From Pieris napi (Eukaryota; Arthropoda; Insecta; Lepidoptera; Pieridae): 64,000 nucleotides of DNA. The notes under the pieces were generated by a model. It ran no database searches. It saw nothing but the letters and a program-made list of their open reading frames with translations, and was not told where the DNA came from. A program made the translations under genes and the position numbers. The DNA is taken from NCBI RefSeq assembly GCF_905475465.1, contig NC_062244.1:7142501-7206500 (forward strand), given 5' to 3'. This document shows, one piece after another, positions 57,701-62,038 of this stretch. Within the stretch, counting starts at the first letter, position 1, and each line of letters opens with the position of its first letter.

Positions 57701-60085
57701 ATGTATGTATTTCCGTTGCCTAGTACCCATAACACAAGCTTCACCAGCTTAGCATGGGACTCGGTCAATTGGTGTGAATTGTAAAAAAAAAAAAAAAAAT
57801 CTAATTGAAGATAAAATTTACAACTTCTACTATCTAAACTATTTTTTACAATTTGTTTTCCATGTTTTTTTCTTAGTTCCAATAACGTGTTTATTGAACT
57901 AACATAAACGCTGTAAGATTTTCTAAACACGCAATTTACATTCACTTACGTTTGAATGTAATTATCAGTACTTTCTAAATAAAACTTTACGTAAATAAAA
58001 AGCTTGTATAGTTAATTGATGTAATGTCAGTGATGCATACGCCCACATGCATAAAAGACAATTATTGTCTCTGGCACCGATTTGTCTGCTGATATTTACC
58101 CCTAACATTAGTTTTATGTAAAAAATATTCTAATTGTTGATAGATAGACACTAAATTTATATCACTTATAGGTACGGCTATATTCAATGGATATTGAAGA
58201 AATATAAATTAGGTACAATAAGAAATTGTACCTCGACACTTGGCACAAAGCGAAAAGTAAAAATAGTGTGGGTACCCACACCAATTATTATTCCTTACAA
58301 TAATGTCTGTGGTATTTATAAATAAATAAAATAAGGTAATAAATCTAGCGTGTTTAGCAATTACTTTGAGTTAATACAAATTCGATACTTTTTATTTAAC
58401 TAACTTCCGATCAAAGTCAAAGGAGATTTTATTAAAATAAAAATTGTTAGTCAAATATAAATACAGATTGGACTAGAAACATATGAGTATTTATGCTTCT
58501 CTGATAATTTCATAATGGCATCGCTAATTATATTCGTTTCCTTCCAAAGACATTTTTCTCCACATCTCTAGAAACTAGTAGTAGGGGTAAAATTGTACTA
58601 TAATTATCTAAGTACTACGAGCTAAGTTGTCTCGATCTTGTGTAATGTCTATGAGCGACATCCTGCAACTTCCTGCGTGATATACCGCGGGTAACTGATT
58701 TAAATTACTGTTATTTAGATTGTTGCTTACTATCTTAATATTTCCCCTGAGGCCGAGAGAGTAATGGTAGTAAGGTTGCTTTTTGTAGTATTTTCTAATG
58801 CGCTAACCACTTTTCTTTATATCGTAATAAATCTTATTTTATTCGAAAACAAGGTGTCGTTGTGATAAGTTAATTGTTTATTCTATGTTATTCCATATCT
58901 TTCACATAGATAAAAAATCAATGTATTATACATTTTTTATTTGTACTTATCATGTATAACAACCAAATATTGCAATTGCAAAATTTATGATAGATAGTTT
59001 AAGGCAGTTTATGCTGCGCACCACCACTATGTGGATCCAGCCGCCCACTGATGTATTTCTGGACCAATTCGACTTAAGGTCCTTCAAGAAAAGCGTGTAC
59101 GCAAGGATTTGCGAGCTTGCTGGCAATGTGAGTGTCTATGGGCGAAGGTATCACTTAAAATCAGATGAGCCTCCTAACCGTTTGCCTCATACAAGACAAA
59201 GCTTATTTTGTCAATTATCTAAACCTCGTCAAATTAACAAAAAAAACCCGAATTAAAAAAATATATTATATTGATTTAAAACTAATCGTAAATAGTTCGA
59301 GCGTGCTAAATGTAACTAAGTTACCACAGAGCTTTTTTATACAACCTATTACCAAATCAATGACTTGTCCAAAATCGTAACAAAAACTTAGACTTCTCAA
59401 ATCTCTTGCGGTCAATCGATGTCATTGAACTACAATCTAGTTTCTAATTCATCAATATTTTAAAAGTTTCTTATTCGTTTATCGAACACTTTTATTCGTT
59501 TTAATACATTAGGTACTTCTTTATCTACTCTACTAGTATAATCAGATAAAAAACCAACTAGTATTCAGAAAGGTTTTGAAGGCATCACTTCAGACTTGTG
59601 CCGCGCGCATGTCTATTTTACTCTTAAGTCTGTTAAAACATAACTGAATAGACTTCAATATAAGAGTCTTTCCTCCAACTTTGATTTTGTGGTGGAGTAG
59701 AGACTCTTGGGCCGTGGGATTCCATTGCAAAGGTTCTAATTAAAGATTTAAGTCGGTAGATAGTACCGGTGACCCCAGGGCTGTTGCTTTCATCGCTCAA
59801 CGAATAAGTATCGCAAAACAGCGAGGAAATGCTGCCAGCATTAAAGGTACACTGCCAAAGGGACCAAACTTTTTAAATTTGTTTTAATTTTCTATAGGTT
59901 AAGAATATAGTGAATACTGTATTTTTGTGTGTGGGAAAGAAAAAAATATACATATTTAAATTAGATTTCAATAAAATAAAATTACCCTGTTTATTTATTA
60001 TCCTGAAGTCGTCTTCTGGCAGCTCTCCCCTGGTCAGCACGAATAGAGTAAGAGCGATGAGCCTTAATTCCCACATTGTGATCAT
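21549..60085 (-). CDS. Sema5c: Class 5 semaphorin (Sema5c / Sema5A-like), complete 19-exon coding sequence
   Basis: Type I transmembrane axon-guidance protein; class 5 semaphorins act at the cell surface, classically through plexin receptors. Joining 19 exons on the minus strand gives 3264 nt, 1087 residues plus stop, close to the roughly 1,070-1,100 residues usual for the family. Every intron is GT-AG and all phases join. Order of domains: signal peptide (about 4-20), sema domain (about 45-477), PSI (478-524), seven TSRs (about 530-925), transmembrane helix (about 954-979), cytoplasmic tail (980-1087). Diagnostic motifs include RVARVCKND, NEPQFVGSFEDD, LYIGSDTG and CVGATDPHCGWD. The combination of sema, PSI and seven TSRs occurs only in class 5. 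NxS/T glycosylation sequons occur in the sema domain (NVT, NMS, NDT) and in the TSR region (NCT, NCS, NAS). Coding exons (minus strand): 60085-59986, 56358-56256, 41740-41533, 38713-38559, 36710-36554, 33983-33784, 32518-32357, 32058-31767, 31053-30843, 30029-29877, 29305-29102, 28577-28338, 25381-25305, 25083-24867, 24340-24182, 23790-23647, 23070-22951, 22400-22267, 21776-21549. The symbol is by homology from memory, not from a search. Confidence 0.96.
21871..22200 (+). mobile_element. Helitron-like element, family D, in Sema5c intron 18
   Basis: Begins TCTATACTAATATTATAAGA and shares internal blocks (cgctgcgaaaactatggaa, agagcaaagtgatga) with 11628-11960. It fills most of the last intron of Sema5c. 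The 3' limit is uncertain. Confidence 0.5.
22267..22400 (-). CDS. Sema5c: Sema5c coding exon 18: inner half of the transmembrane helix and start of cytoplasmic tail
   Basis: Encodes residues 968-1012. CLVCLGVVIFLQRRG completes the helix and gives the positively charged stop-transfer segment. SPHYITAKQNSYVTVPLDR follows in the cytoplasm. It enters in phase 1 and leaves in phase 0. The acceptor is tttatcttag and the donor GATCGG|GTGAGT. Confidence 0.92.
22650..22850 (-). mobile_element. Diverged tRNA-derived SINE (Metulj-like) in intron 17
   Basis: Minus-strand copy. It has gtggcgctacaacctttta, gtgcctgacacacgctgtcg and gccggtttcctcacgatgtt in the same order as better-preserved copies. The tRNA head is missing. 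Confidence 0.75.
22951..23070 (-). CDS. Sema5c: Sema5c coding exon 17: juxtamembrane stalk and first half of the transmembrane helix
   Basis: Encodes residues 928-968. A short stalk with sequon NES is followed by LSLGGIIGCVVASFVIG, the outer half of the membrane helix. Phase 1 to phase 1. The acceptor is ttctttcag and the donor ATTG|GTAAGT. Confidence 0.92.
23647..23790 (-). CDS. Sema5c: Sema5c coding exon 16: TSR 7
   Basis: Encodes residues 880-928: GWGSWGQWSECDGGERVRRR, then SCESGAC. It is a shortened TSR lacking the second cysteine of the CxxxC pair. Phase 1 to phase 1. The acceptor is ccattccag and the donor AATG|GTGAGT. Confidence 0.93.
23988..24053 (+). mobile_element. Short LINE 3'-end fragment in intron 15
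   Basis: catgggcggctgtatcactt and the following tgcctgtttgcctcttctat match the terminal region of the LINE at 58990 and 60300. Only the last 65 bp remain. Confidence 0.6.
24182..24340 (-). CDS. Sema5c: Sema5c coding exon 15: TSR 6
   Basis: Encodes residues 827-880: GEWSCWSEWSECNGNCDSG, RMRTRLC and ICVNQC. It has the WxxWxxW motif, with an extra cysteine between the first two tryptophans. Phase 1 to phase 1. The acceptor is aatatttcag and the donor GCAG|GTATAT. Confidence 0.94.
24867..25083 (-). CDS. Sema5c: Sema5c coding exon 14: end of TSR 4 and TSR 5
   Basis: Encodes residues 755-827. AREEERYCNAQGACSS finishes TSR 4; EDGWEGWGPWEACSAPCGGG begins TSR 5, which continues ARSRRCRRPPC and CNTHAC. 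It enters in phase 0 and leaves in phase 1. The acceptor is ttattttccag and the donor AATG|GTAAGT. Confidence 0.94.
25305..25381 (-). CDS. Sema5c: Sema5c coding exon 13: middle of TSR 4
   Basis: A 77-nt exon encoding residues 729-754: NASDGSYTEKRFKFLCKA, then PTPEQIR. The sequence agrees with the atypical fourth TSR of class 5 semaphorins (ExRFxxxCKA). It has sequon NAS. It enters in phase 1 and leaves in phase 0 (ATAAGG|GTAAAT). Both phases are needed to keep the frame, which supports this small exon. Confidence 0.87.
26240..27120 (+). pseudogene. Decayed coding remnant, probably from a transposon, in intron 12
   Basis: Translation on the plus strand gives WNFFESGHGKGASDG, then, after a frameshift at about 26400, VGGTMKRQGDAIVGRG, then in a further frame VPILIHFQDANKFKRF and KGTKQVHQMFTETRLK. 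From 26740 a second coding-like stretch (MLTDIMNTIKMPRKRFYDIM, a TAA stop, then 79 further codons in the same frame) reaches a TAA at about 27118. The WNFFESGHGKG...DGVGGTxKR pattern recalls an uncharacterised, often multi-copy protein family of insects and cnidarians that I cannot name. Several stops and frameshifts make it nonfunctional. Confidence 0.5.
26707..26724. repeat. Short TA dinucleotide run
   Basis: Nine TA units inside the decayed coding remnant; a likely microsatellite. Confidence 0.6.
27976..28256 (-). mobile_element. Full-length tRNA-derived SINE (Metulj-like) in intron 12
   Basis: On the minus strand it starts with a tRNA-like head (GTTGGCCTAGTAGCTTCAGC, then the B-box-like GGTTCGATCCC), followed by the core (gtgcgcatttaac, gaggaaaccgacatg) and a TTTATTTATT tail. 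It is flanked by the 13-bp direct repeat actgttgggaata at 27963-27975 and 28257-28269. Confidence 0.9.
28338..28577 (-). CDS. Sema5c: Sema5c coding exon 12: TSR 3 and beginning of TSR 4
   Basis: Encodes residues 649-729. TSR 3 reads GGWSSWSAWSPCSGVGCG and continues RRRNCSNPAP. The exon ends with TAWTPWVQM, the first strand of the degenerate fourth repeat, so TSR 4 is split over exons 12-14. Phase 1 to phase 1. The acceptor is tattatttcag and the donor GCTTG|GTAAGA. Confidence 0.93.
28845..29071. mobile_element. Fold-back element copy 1 with 13-bp target duplication, intron 11
   Basis: The element 28858-29058 is bounded by the direct repeat aaaatgatagata (28845-28857 and 29059-29071). Inside, 28890-28920 and 29029-29059 form a 31-bp inverted repeat with one mismatch (outer end tttaaagaaaaa). 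The centre has cgcacgctgtaaagcacgcg and cgaaacgtcgg, shared with the copies at 30060 and 32701. The 5' leader tattgtctttgattgacat is shared with copy 2. It lies 30 nt downstream of the exon 11 donor. Confidence 0.8.
29102..29305 (-). CDS. Sema5c: Sema5c coding exon 11: TSR 2
   Basis: Encodes residues 581-649. Canonical TSR with GGWSAWSPWSECSNTCG, RRRTC and a final CPG. It is the only repeat here with the full CSxTC sequence, the classic O-fucosylation consensus. It also has sequon NCT. Phase 1 to phase 1. The acceptor is tttttccag and the donor CCTG|GTAAAT. Confidence 0.95.
29877..30029 (-). CDS. Sema5c: Sema5c coding exon 10: TSR 1
   Basis: Encodes residues 530-580, with the C-mannosylation-type motif GGWSSWSDW (WxxWxxW) and cysteines in CMCRTRRCDNP and GQKC. 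The exon is symmetric, phase 1 to phase 1. The acceptor is tttttaag|TTGATGG. Only 15 bases separate its AG from the target-site duplication of a fold-back repeat (30047-30247). Confidence 0.93.
30047..30247. mobile_element. Fold-back element copy 3 with 13-bp target duplication, intron 9
   Basis: The direct repeat aaagttattgaca (30047-30059 and 30235-30247) bounds 30060-30234. The arms, about 45 bp each (about 30061-30104 and 30155-30201), contain cccgacgttt / aaacgtcggg. The centre has gcgtgctttacagcgtgcgt. The right end (cttcaatccgttaaaaaagt) matches the right end of copy 1. Relative to copies 1 and 2 the left half is inverted. It sits 15 nt from the exon 10 acceptor. Confidence 0.75.
30371..30785 (+). 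mobile_element. Non-autonomous Helitron, family B, intron 9
   Basis: 415 bp beginning TCTATATATATATAATG after A and ending CGGCTAG before T. The near-terminal ttcgtccagcaaagcgggcg is typical of arthropod Helitron ends. Confidence 0.7.
30843..31053 (-). CDS. Sema5c: Sema5c coding exon 9: end of sema domain and PSI domain
   Basis: Encodes residues 460-530. LYIGSDTGVLRLGSERC closes the sema propeller. The PSI domain follows with C478, C487, C495 and C504 visible in CSRYKTRSSCVGATDPHCGW and DDARENC. The acceptor is tattccacag. The donor is the weaker CCTG|GTTGGT, chosen because it alone joins in phase with the first TSR (giving STPVDGGW). Phase 1. Confidence 0.93.
31240..31613 (+). mobile_element. 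Terminal-inverted-repeat element (GAAGTTATACTTCTTT family), copy 1, intron 8
   Basis: GAAGTTATACTTCTTTGGC (31272-31290) faces GCCTAAAGAAGTATAACTTC (31591-31610). Left of the repeat is gtgcgtgtacttatgtacgc. It is nearly identical to minus-strand copies at 52872-53227 and 61233-61612, so the family was recently active. Confidence 0.75.
31767..32058 (-). CDS. Sema5c: Sema5c coding exon 8: sema domain, distal blades
   Basis: Encodes residues 362-459, the largest exon (292 nt). It includes EYHRYHLMYDAIQPI, FTHVTVDVANTKN and LVVFVATQKSSIIKLAIL. The acceptor is atatttttcag and the donor GATTCT|GTAAGT, phase 0. Confidence 0.94.
32357..32518 (-). CDS. Sema5c: Sema5c coding exon 7: sema domain
   Basis: Encodes residues 308-361. 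It reads NSIAGSAVCIYNMSDIHAAF followed by the 'EGPYK' stretch, matching the sema blade around the extrusion, and ends FRCANDTR. It includes sequons NMS and NDT. The acceptor is gtattatag and the donor ACAAG|GTAAGA, phase 2. Confidence 0.95.
32688..32883. mobile_element. Fold-back element copy 2 with 13-bp target duplication, intron 6
   Basis: The direct repeat ttagattctttaa (32688-32700 and 32871-32883) bounds 32701-32870. The leader tattgtctttgattaacat and centre cacgcacgctgtaaagtacg match copy 1. The terminal arms (aaagaaaaaactttttaccg and its complement) are perfect. Confidence 0.8.
33163..33210 (-). mobile_element. SINE head fragment, intron 6
   Basis: aatgagaatcgcacgctcaa followed by cccactaggccaatactgctc is the minus-strand tRNA head of the Metulj-like SINE; the rest of the SINE is absent. 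Confidence 0.7.
33352..33405. repeat. Perfect 23-bp hairpin with 8-base loop, intron 6
   Basis: 33352-33374 (aattcaatagcaataatgat plus tac) is the exact complement of 33383-33405; the loop is cttatata. It could be a microRNA-like stem, a cruciform, or a template-switch product. Confidence 0.85.
33546..33755. mobile_element. MITE-like inverted-repeat element, intron 6
   Basis: gccgtgcgattctgtaactc at the left end pairs with gagttacataatcgcaaggc at the right. A second inner arm pair (gtcgtgaagcagt / actgcttcacgac) is separated from the outer pair by an asymmetric GC-rich segment. No clear target duplication was recognised. Confidence 0.65.
33784..33983 (-). CDS. Sema5c: Sema5c coding exon 6: sema domain
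   Basis: Encodes residues 242-307. It contains IFYSRVARVCKNDLGG and WSTFIKARLKCSVPGDVSF, among the most conserved semaphorin motifs. The acceptor is ttttttttcag and the donor CCTAC|GTAAGT, phase 2. The following intron 6 (32519-33783) carries several fold-back sequences. Confidence 0.96.
34433..34600 (+). mobile_element. LINE 3'-end-like fragment, intron 5
   Basis: tggtttcctggaagagatca and the following AT-rich tail resemble fragments near 48880, 49870 and 55510 (ttgccgggaagagatgg; its complement ctcttccaggcaacc). The LINE family is not named. Confidence 0.4.
36150..36460 (+). mobile_element. LINE C-terminal coding fragment and 3' UTR, intron 5
   Basis: The end of a plus-strand ORF reads FLVKRKLINKAFYKFEEYLN then DPNP and a stop at 36261, a common ending of non-LTR reverse transcriptase ORFs. 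It is followed by tggcgattaaaaagagtggc and gccagttcttcttacccgct, a 3' end repeated across Lepidoptera. Antisense to Sema5c; no promoter or start seen. Confidence 0.6.
36554..36710 (-). CDS. Sema5c: Sema5c coding exon 5: sema domain
   Basis: Encodes residues 189-241. It holds the strongly conserved LRTTQYDPNSLNEPQFVGSF and YFVFREVAVEHLNCGK segments of the semaphorin propeller. The acceptor is attattttcag and the donor GGAAAG|GTATTT, phase 0. Confidence 0.96.
36814..37050. mobile_element. 237-bp MITE with TA duplication, intron 4
   Basis: Terminal inverted repeats GGGCCTGTTTCACAATGTAT and its complement, about 26 bp with one or two mismatches. It is flanked by TA on both sides (36812-36813, 37051-37052), which fits Tc1/mariner-type insertion. 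There is no ORF. Confidence 0.8.
37720..38095 (+). mobile_element. LINE C-terminal ORF fragment and 3' UTR, intron 4
   Basis: An open frame of 92 codons (37720-37998) ends in a stop. It includes FNFVPFGVETLGPWGSSAQ and AQRISLAIQRGNVASVKGT, a pattern I recognise as the C-terminal tail of an animal non-LTR retrotransposon ORF. The tail after the stop is AT-rich (taggttaagaaaattgtaaa). The frame is uninterrupted, so the insertion is fairly young. Related decayed copies lie at 4789, 6480 and 59655. Confidence 0.65.
38140..38460 (-). mobile_element. Non-autonomous Helitron, family A, intron 4
   Basis: Minus-strand copy. The plus strand begins ctagctgatccggcaaacgt (complement of the CTAG end), and the far end has cacgagaattttactatatt. 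Its interior matches 42950-43271 almost base for base. The 5' terminus is slightly altered. Confidence 0.75.
38559..38713 (-). CDS. Sema5c: Sema5c coding exon 4: sema domain
   Basis: Encodes residues 138-188. It contains SGVPNCPHNPHSNVTA, with an N-glycosylation sequon at NVT, and EYYVGTPTDFTGSDTAIC, the conserved region just before the 'LRT' blade. The acceptor is ctttttttgcag and the donor TGTCG|GTAAGT, phase 2. Confidence 0.95.
38955..39233 (-). mobile_element. tRNA-derived SINE (Metulj-like), intron 3
   Basis: Minus-strand copy with A-rich tail complement, atcagcggcgctacc end, core, and tRNA-like head. Flanked by tgtgtagca at 38946-38954 and 39234-39242, a 9-bp target duplication. The extreme head is shortened. 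Confidence 0.85.
39772..40140 (+). mobile_element. Non-autonomous Helitron, family C, intron 3
   Basis: Starts TCTTATATATAAATTACGTG after A and ends GTCTGCTAG before T. It is homologous to the minus-strand copy at 5648-6012. Confidence 0.75.
40592..40812 (+). mobile_element. Short Helitron-like element, intron 3
   Basis: 221 bp beginning TCTTTATATATATAATTC and ending CCACTAG before T. It contains the actggaccgattttgatgaa motif usual near Helitron 5' ends. The base before the start is G, not A. Confidence 0.55.
41533..41740 (-). CDS. Sema5c: Sema5c coding exon 3: sema domain
   Basis: Encodes residues 68-137. Motifs include DTMYRLSLRGLRQLE, EDCHNHIKVLL and LFACGTNAFSPVCSWRE, matching the conserved sema blade with its paired cysteines. 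The acceptor tttgttacag leaves AG|A completing an arginine codon; the donor is GTGAG|GTGAGT, phase 0. An alternative acceptor two bases inside the exon would break the frame. Confidence 0.95.
41870..42140 (-). mobile_element. LINE 3'-end remnant, intron 2
   Basis: Minus-strand copy. cttgaaggaccctaagtgga, gcggtggtgcacggcaaacg and gcgacggacgtcgaggtga align with the better-preserved copy at 60308-60700. The coding frame is lost. Confidence 0.65.
42950..43271 (-). mobile_element. Non-autonomous Helitron, family A, intron 2
   Basis: Minus strand: starts TCTAATATATAAGATTCTCG and ends CAGCTAG, inserted between A (42949) and T (43272). It is nearly identical to 38140-38460. Confidence 0.8.
43795..44035 (+). 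mobile_element. 5'-truncated tRNA-derived SINE, intron 2
   Basis: Plus-strand copy lacking the tRNA head. It has aaaacatcgtgaggaaaccg, cgacagcgtgtgtcaggcac, caaatgatcatgaaacagat and ends gtagcgccactgatttattt. Confidence 0.8.
45015..45115 (+). mobile_element. LINE 3'-end-like fragment, intron 2
   Basis: Shares tttgcacgccatgtggcaga and 'tttttgtaccatattcttgcaa...aaattattatt' order with 2755-2850. The family is uncertain. Confidence 0.35.
45740..45881 (+). mobile_element. Helitron 3' end, intron 2
   Basis: The terminus cgaacgttcgcgggggcagc then TAG has a 10-bp palindrome shortly before CTAG and is followed by T, as in Helitron ends. The 5' limit was not identified. A similar end (gttcacgggcagctag) lies at 47200-47216. 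Confidence 0.5.
46224..46489 (-). mobile_element. tRNA-derived SINE (Metulj-like), intron 2
   Basis: Minus-strand copy with diverged core and tRNA head complement. Flanked by tgtttgtcacatgct (46208) and tgtttgtcacaagct (46490), a target duplication of about 15 bp with one mismatch. Confidence 0.8.
47217..50643. other. Part of Sema5c intron 2; only LINE-tail scraps seen
   Basis: Fragments of the tgcctggaagagat-type LINE end lie near 48880-48990 and 49860-49910, and a 37-bp scrap of the other LINE end (cctcctgcccgtttgtctcc) near 50100. Nothing coding. Confidence 0.45.
50644..50970 (-). mobile_element. Helitron-like element, intron 2
   Basis: On the minus strand it starts TCTATATATCAATAAATTGC, has tcgctgaacttcgagaatgg and aatggctggaccgattttaa, and ends with a diverged CCAG in place of CTAG. 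Confidence 0.6.
52283..52353. repeat. Perfect 33-bp palindrome arms, 5-base loop, across a SINE junction
   Basis: 52283-52315 is the exact reverse complement of 52321-52353. The left arm contains host target sequence (gtaattata), the SINE tail and the SINE end (atcagttgcg); the right arm is an inverted copy of all of these. Confidence 0.9.
52292..52594 (-). mobile_element. tRNA-derived SINE with internal inverted duplication, intron 2
   Basis: Minus-strand Metulj-like copy, flanked by the 12-bp duplication aatgtaattata at 52280-52291 and 52595-52606. The tRNA-like head is at about 52540-52594. Near its 3' end a foreign 33-bp inverted segment (52321-52353) replaces the usual cctttttaggtc. Confidence 0.85.
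52872..53227 (-). mobile_element. Terminal-inverted-repeat element (GAAGTTATACTTCTTT family), copy 2, intron 2
   Basis: Minus-strand copy of 31240-31613. gaagttatacttctttaggc is at 52877 and aagtataacttcttacgcgc at 53180-53200, then gtacacgcaccc. It lacks the 'caccgtgacacaaaatt' segment present in the other two. Confidence 0.75.
53620..53720 (-). mobile_element. Strongly decayed SINE fragment, intron 2
   Basis: cggttacctcgcgatgtttc and 'accgtacgaaaaaa...cgcgaacgtaaaaagaaact' follow the order of the SINE core on the minus strand, with many differences. Confidence 0.4.
53721..54874. other. Part of Sema5c intron 2; nothing recognised
   Basis: AT-rich, short ORFs only. Confidence 0.5.
54875..54950 (+). 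mobile_element. SINE tRNA-head fragment, intron 2
   Basis: gagcagtgttggcctagtgg (A-box-like) and ggtcgtaggttcgatccccg (B-box-like), ending at ggctgtgca. Only the tRNA-derived head is present. It is not a tRNA gene: no paired acceptor stem is visible. Confidence 0.75.
55505..55590 (-). mobile_element. LINE 3'-end-like fragment, intron 2
   Basis: Complement of the 'ggttgcctggaagagatcgc' end, seen here as gcgatctcttccaggcaacc. Related fragments lie at 34433, 48880 and 49860. Confidence 0.45.
55905..56165 (+). mobile_element. LINE 3'-end remnant, intron 2
   Basis: Plus-strand relative of 60308-60700: cacctcgacgtccgtcgttc, gctcgctgaagtatttccga, accaattcaacacaaggtcc, then 'ggtccttcaagaacagagcg'. 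It ends near tttgttatataaaa-like sequence, 90 bp before the exon 2 donor. Not coding. Confidence 0.65.
56256..56358 (-). CDS. Sema5c: Sema5c coding exon 2: start of sema domain
   Basis: Encodes residues 34-68. It reads into the first strand of the sema beta-propeller with FSQLLFDVARDQVIVGAR, the usual opening (the 'VGAR' before 'LYRLSL'). The acceptor is atattttcag and the donor CAAG|GTGAGG. It enters in phase 1 and leaves in phase 2. Intron 2, between this exon and exon 3, is 14.5 kb and is the longest in the gene. Confidence 0.93.
57544..57799 (+). mobile_element. tRNA-derived SINE, second family, intron 1
   Basis: The head cattggtctagtggttagta (A box) and gtcccgggttcgatccccgg (B box) come from a tRNA. 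The body includes gttgcctagtacccataaca and a 17-A tail at 57783-57799. This family differs from the Metulj-like copies in body and tail. The head lacks a convincing acceptor stem, so it is not called a tRNA gene. Confidence 0.8.
57800..58989. other. Part of Sema5c intron 1; nothing recognised
   Basis: AT-rich, no repeat family or exon recognised. Confidence 0.5.
58990..59215 (+). mobile_element. LINE C-terminal coding remnant, intron 1
   Basis: Plus strand. Translation LRTTTMWIQPPTDVFLDQFD then LRSFKKSVYARICELAGNVS resembles the WNxLPxxVFPxxFDLxSFK ending of non-LTR retrotransposon ORFs. The nucleotide end matches 60300-60400. There is an internal deletion relative to that copy. Confidence 0.65.
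59655..59920 (+). mobile_element. LINE 3'-end fragment, intron 1
   Basis: tataagagtctttcctccaa, gagactcttgggccgtggga and gcgaggaaatgctgccagca match 37720-38095. Small deletions break the coding frame. It ends 65 bp from the exon 1 donor. Confidence 0.7.
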
Positions 60086-60086
60086 A
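59986..60086 (-). CDS. Sema5c: Sema5c coding exon 1: start codon and signal peptide
   Basis: Encodes residues 1-33. Two in-frame ATGs lie nine bases apart: 60085-60083 and 60076-60074. The second has the better insect start context (CACAATG) and gives a compact signal peptide beginning MWELRLIALTLFVLTRG. A cleavage site is likely just after TRG, before ELPEDDF. The exon is preceded by a good acceptor (ttctgttgcag) only two bases before the first ATG, so it is probably not the first transcribed exon; an upstream noncoding exon is implied but not found. The donor is CAGG|GTAATT and the intron is phase 1. Intron 1 is 3.6 kb. Confidence 0.88.
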
Positions 60087-60287
60087 CTGCAACAGAATAA
60101 CAATTCATTTATAATACAGAATTAGGTCGCAAAGCTAAAAAACATGACATTTATTCATGGCATTGTATAGACTGTATTAGTATCAACCATGGTAACCACG
60201 GTCCATCATCCGAAAACGACTACTTTTTGCCTTTGGCCGAATTGTCTACCATATTAAGCTTTGGAAATTAAAGTTTTCGAGTATCCA

Positions 60288-60700
60288 TGGGCGGTGGGTT
60301 ATTTTTTTTATGTAATAGGAGCCAAACGGGCAGGAGGCTCATCTGATGTTAAGTGATACCGCCGCCCATGGACACTCACACTGCCAGAAGGCTCGGAAGT
60401 GCGTTGCCGGCCTTTCAAGAATTGGTACGCTCTTTTCTTGAAGGACCCTAAGTCGAATTGGTTCGGAAATACTTCAGTGGGCAGCTGGTTCCACATAGTG
60501 GTGGTGCACGGCAAAAACGCTCACTTGTGGAACGACGGACGTCGAGGTGATGCGGATGGTATTTTGTATTTTGCCTTGACGTCCGATAATGAAACTCAGC
60601 TGCAGGTACTAGACCGAACAACTCCTCTGAACACTCTCCATGGTAAATACGGTAGAAGATACCCCACATCTCTACGCAACGCCAAGGGATCAAGGGTTAT
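60288..60700 (-). mobile_element. LINE C-terminal coding remnant upstream of the Sema5c start
   Basis: Minus strand. CGVSS-type start is lost, but FYRIYHGECSEELFGLVPAA and HPHHLDVRRSTSERFCR, then, after a frameshift near 60515, MWNQLPTEVFPNQFDLGSFK and FLKGRQRTSEPSGSVSVHGR. This is the C-terminal tail of a lepidopteran LINE ORF. It lies 200 bp upstream of coding exon 1. Confidence 0.7.
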
Positions 60701-61232
60701 AGAAGAGAACTCGTCTAAAGGAAAAATCTTTATATATATTCAAGTTAAATGATAAAATAACACAATAATTAGCAAGCCCTAGATTTACAAAGGACGGAAT
60801 TTGTTAATGAATAGTCATTGTTATTAATGTTATTAAATCGTGTGAATATGCGTCAGTACTGGAACAAAAAATATTTGTACAATGTTATGAATGTAAATGT
60901 AAACAAAGTAGAAATCTTCAGTCAGAGAGAGTATGCTTGCCTGTTTGCTTGTTAGCTTAGTTATAACAACTTTACAGAAGGTCCACTTCCAGCACGCAAA
61001 AGTGAGGCGTGGAAATAACACCTAAGCAACGTGTACGTTTTAGATTCCTATAGAGCCTAATTAATACCTTAGTCAACGCATTGTTTCATTTGAAAACTCC
61101 CGTGTATTTTTGTTCTTCATTTTGAAGTGAACAAATCTAATATTGATTGATACTTCATAAGTACTTTAGTTTAGTGTAAAAATATATAAAGATCGTAACG
61201 TGTCGATGTTCTATGACACAATTTTATTTTAT
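60701..61232. other. Upstream of Sema5c coding start; nothing recognised
   Basis: Could hold a 5' untranslated exon or promoter, but no signal was strong enough to call. Confidence 0.45.
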
Positions 61233-61612
61233 TTTTGAAGTTATACTTCTTTAGGCGCGTTATGAAAAATTGATGAGAGTGAAATTTTACGATGTGCGCG
61301 CACCGTGACACAAAATTAACAGAATGAAGTTGCCCACGGAAGATGCTACGGCATTGGACATAATTTAAAAACAACATTCGAATAATAATAGAATTTATGT
61401 TACACTTAATTAATGTAAGATAATAATAATAAATATTTATTTATTTAATTTTTCAAATGTAAACTGATCTTTATTGACTATAATCACTCCTTTTCCAGTC
61501 TTTGATTATTTAATTGTATTTAATTATTTGCATGCAATCAAAAACTATTTTTAATAATGCCAAAGAAGTATAACTTCTAACGTGCGTACATAAGTACATG
61601 CACCTTTTCTTT
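61233..61612 (-). mobile_element. Terminal-inverted-repeat element (GAAGTTATACTTCTTT family), copy 3
   Basis: Minus-strand copy of 31240-31613, with gaagttatacttctttaggc at 61237 and aagtataacttctaacgtgc near 61566. Very similar over its length. Confidence 0.75.
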
Positions 61613-62038
61613 TGTATTTCAGGTATCATCAAAAAATATATGCCTAAAGAGATTGAATTACGCAGGGCATATGAAATAAGTTCATACAATTGAAATGCAA
61701 ATACTTTTGCACTAAATTCATACACAATTAATCAACTCCTAAAAAGAGTAATTGACTTCATAAAGGAAGGACCCAATTCGTTCGAATTAGTTACCTCAGA
61801 ACTTCAGTACCAACCGGTTTCTAATTTCTGAGTATCCAATGGTTTAATTCGTATAAATTAAGTATTATTTTTATTTGTTGTAGGAGCCTGTTTGAGCATC
61901 CCACCAGTCCTGGTTTAGCTTTAAGGTAAAATACATTAGTGCATAAATGATAAATTATTAGAATGTATTTGTATAAAAATATTTAATTTAAATAAAAATA
62001 AGAAATGAACATACTACTAACCTTATTTATATAATAAA

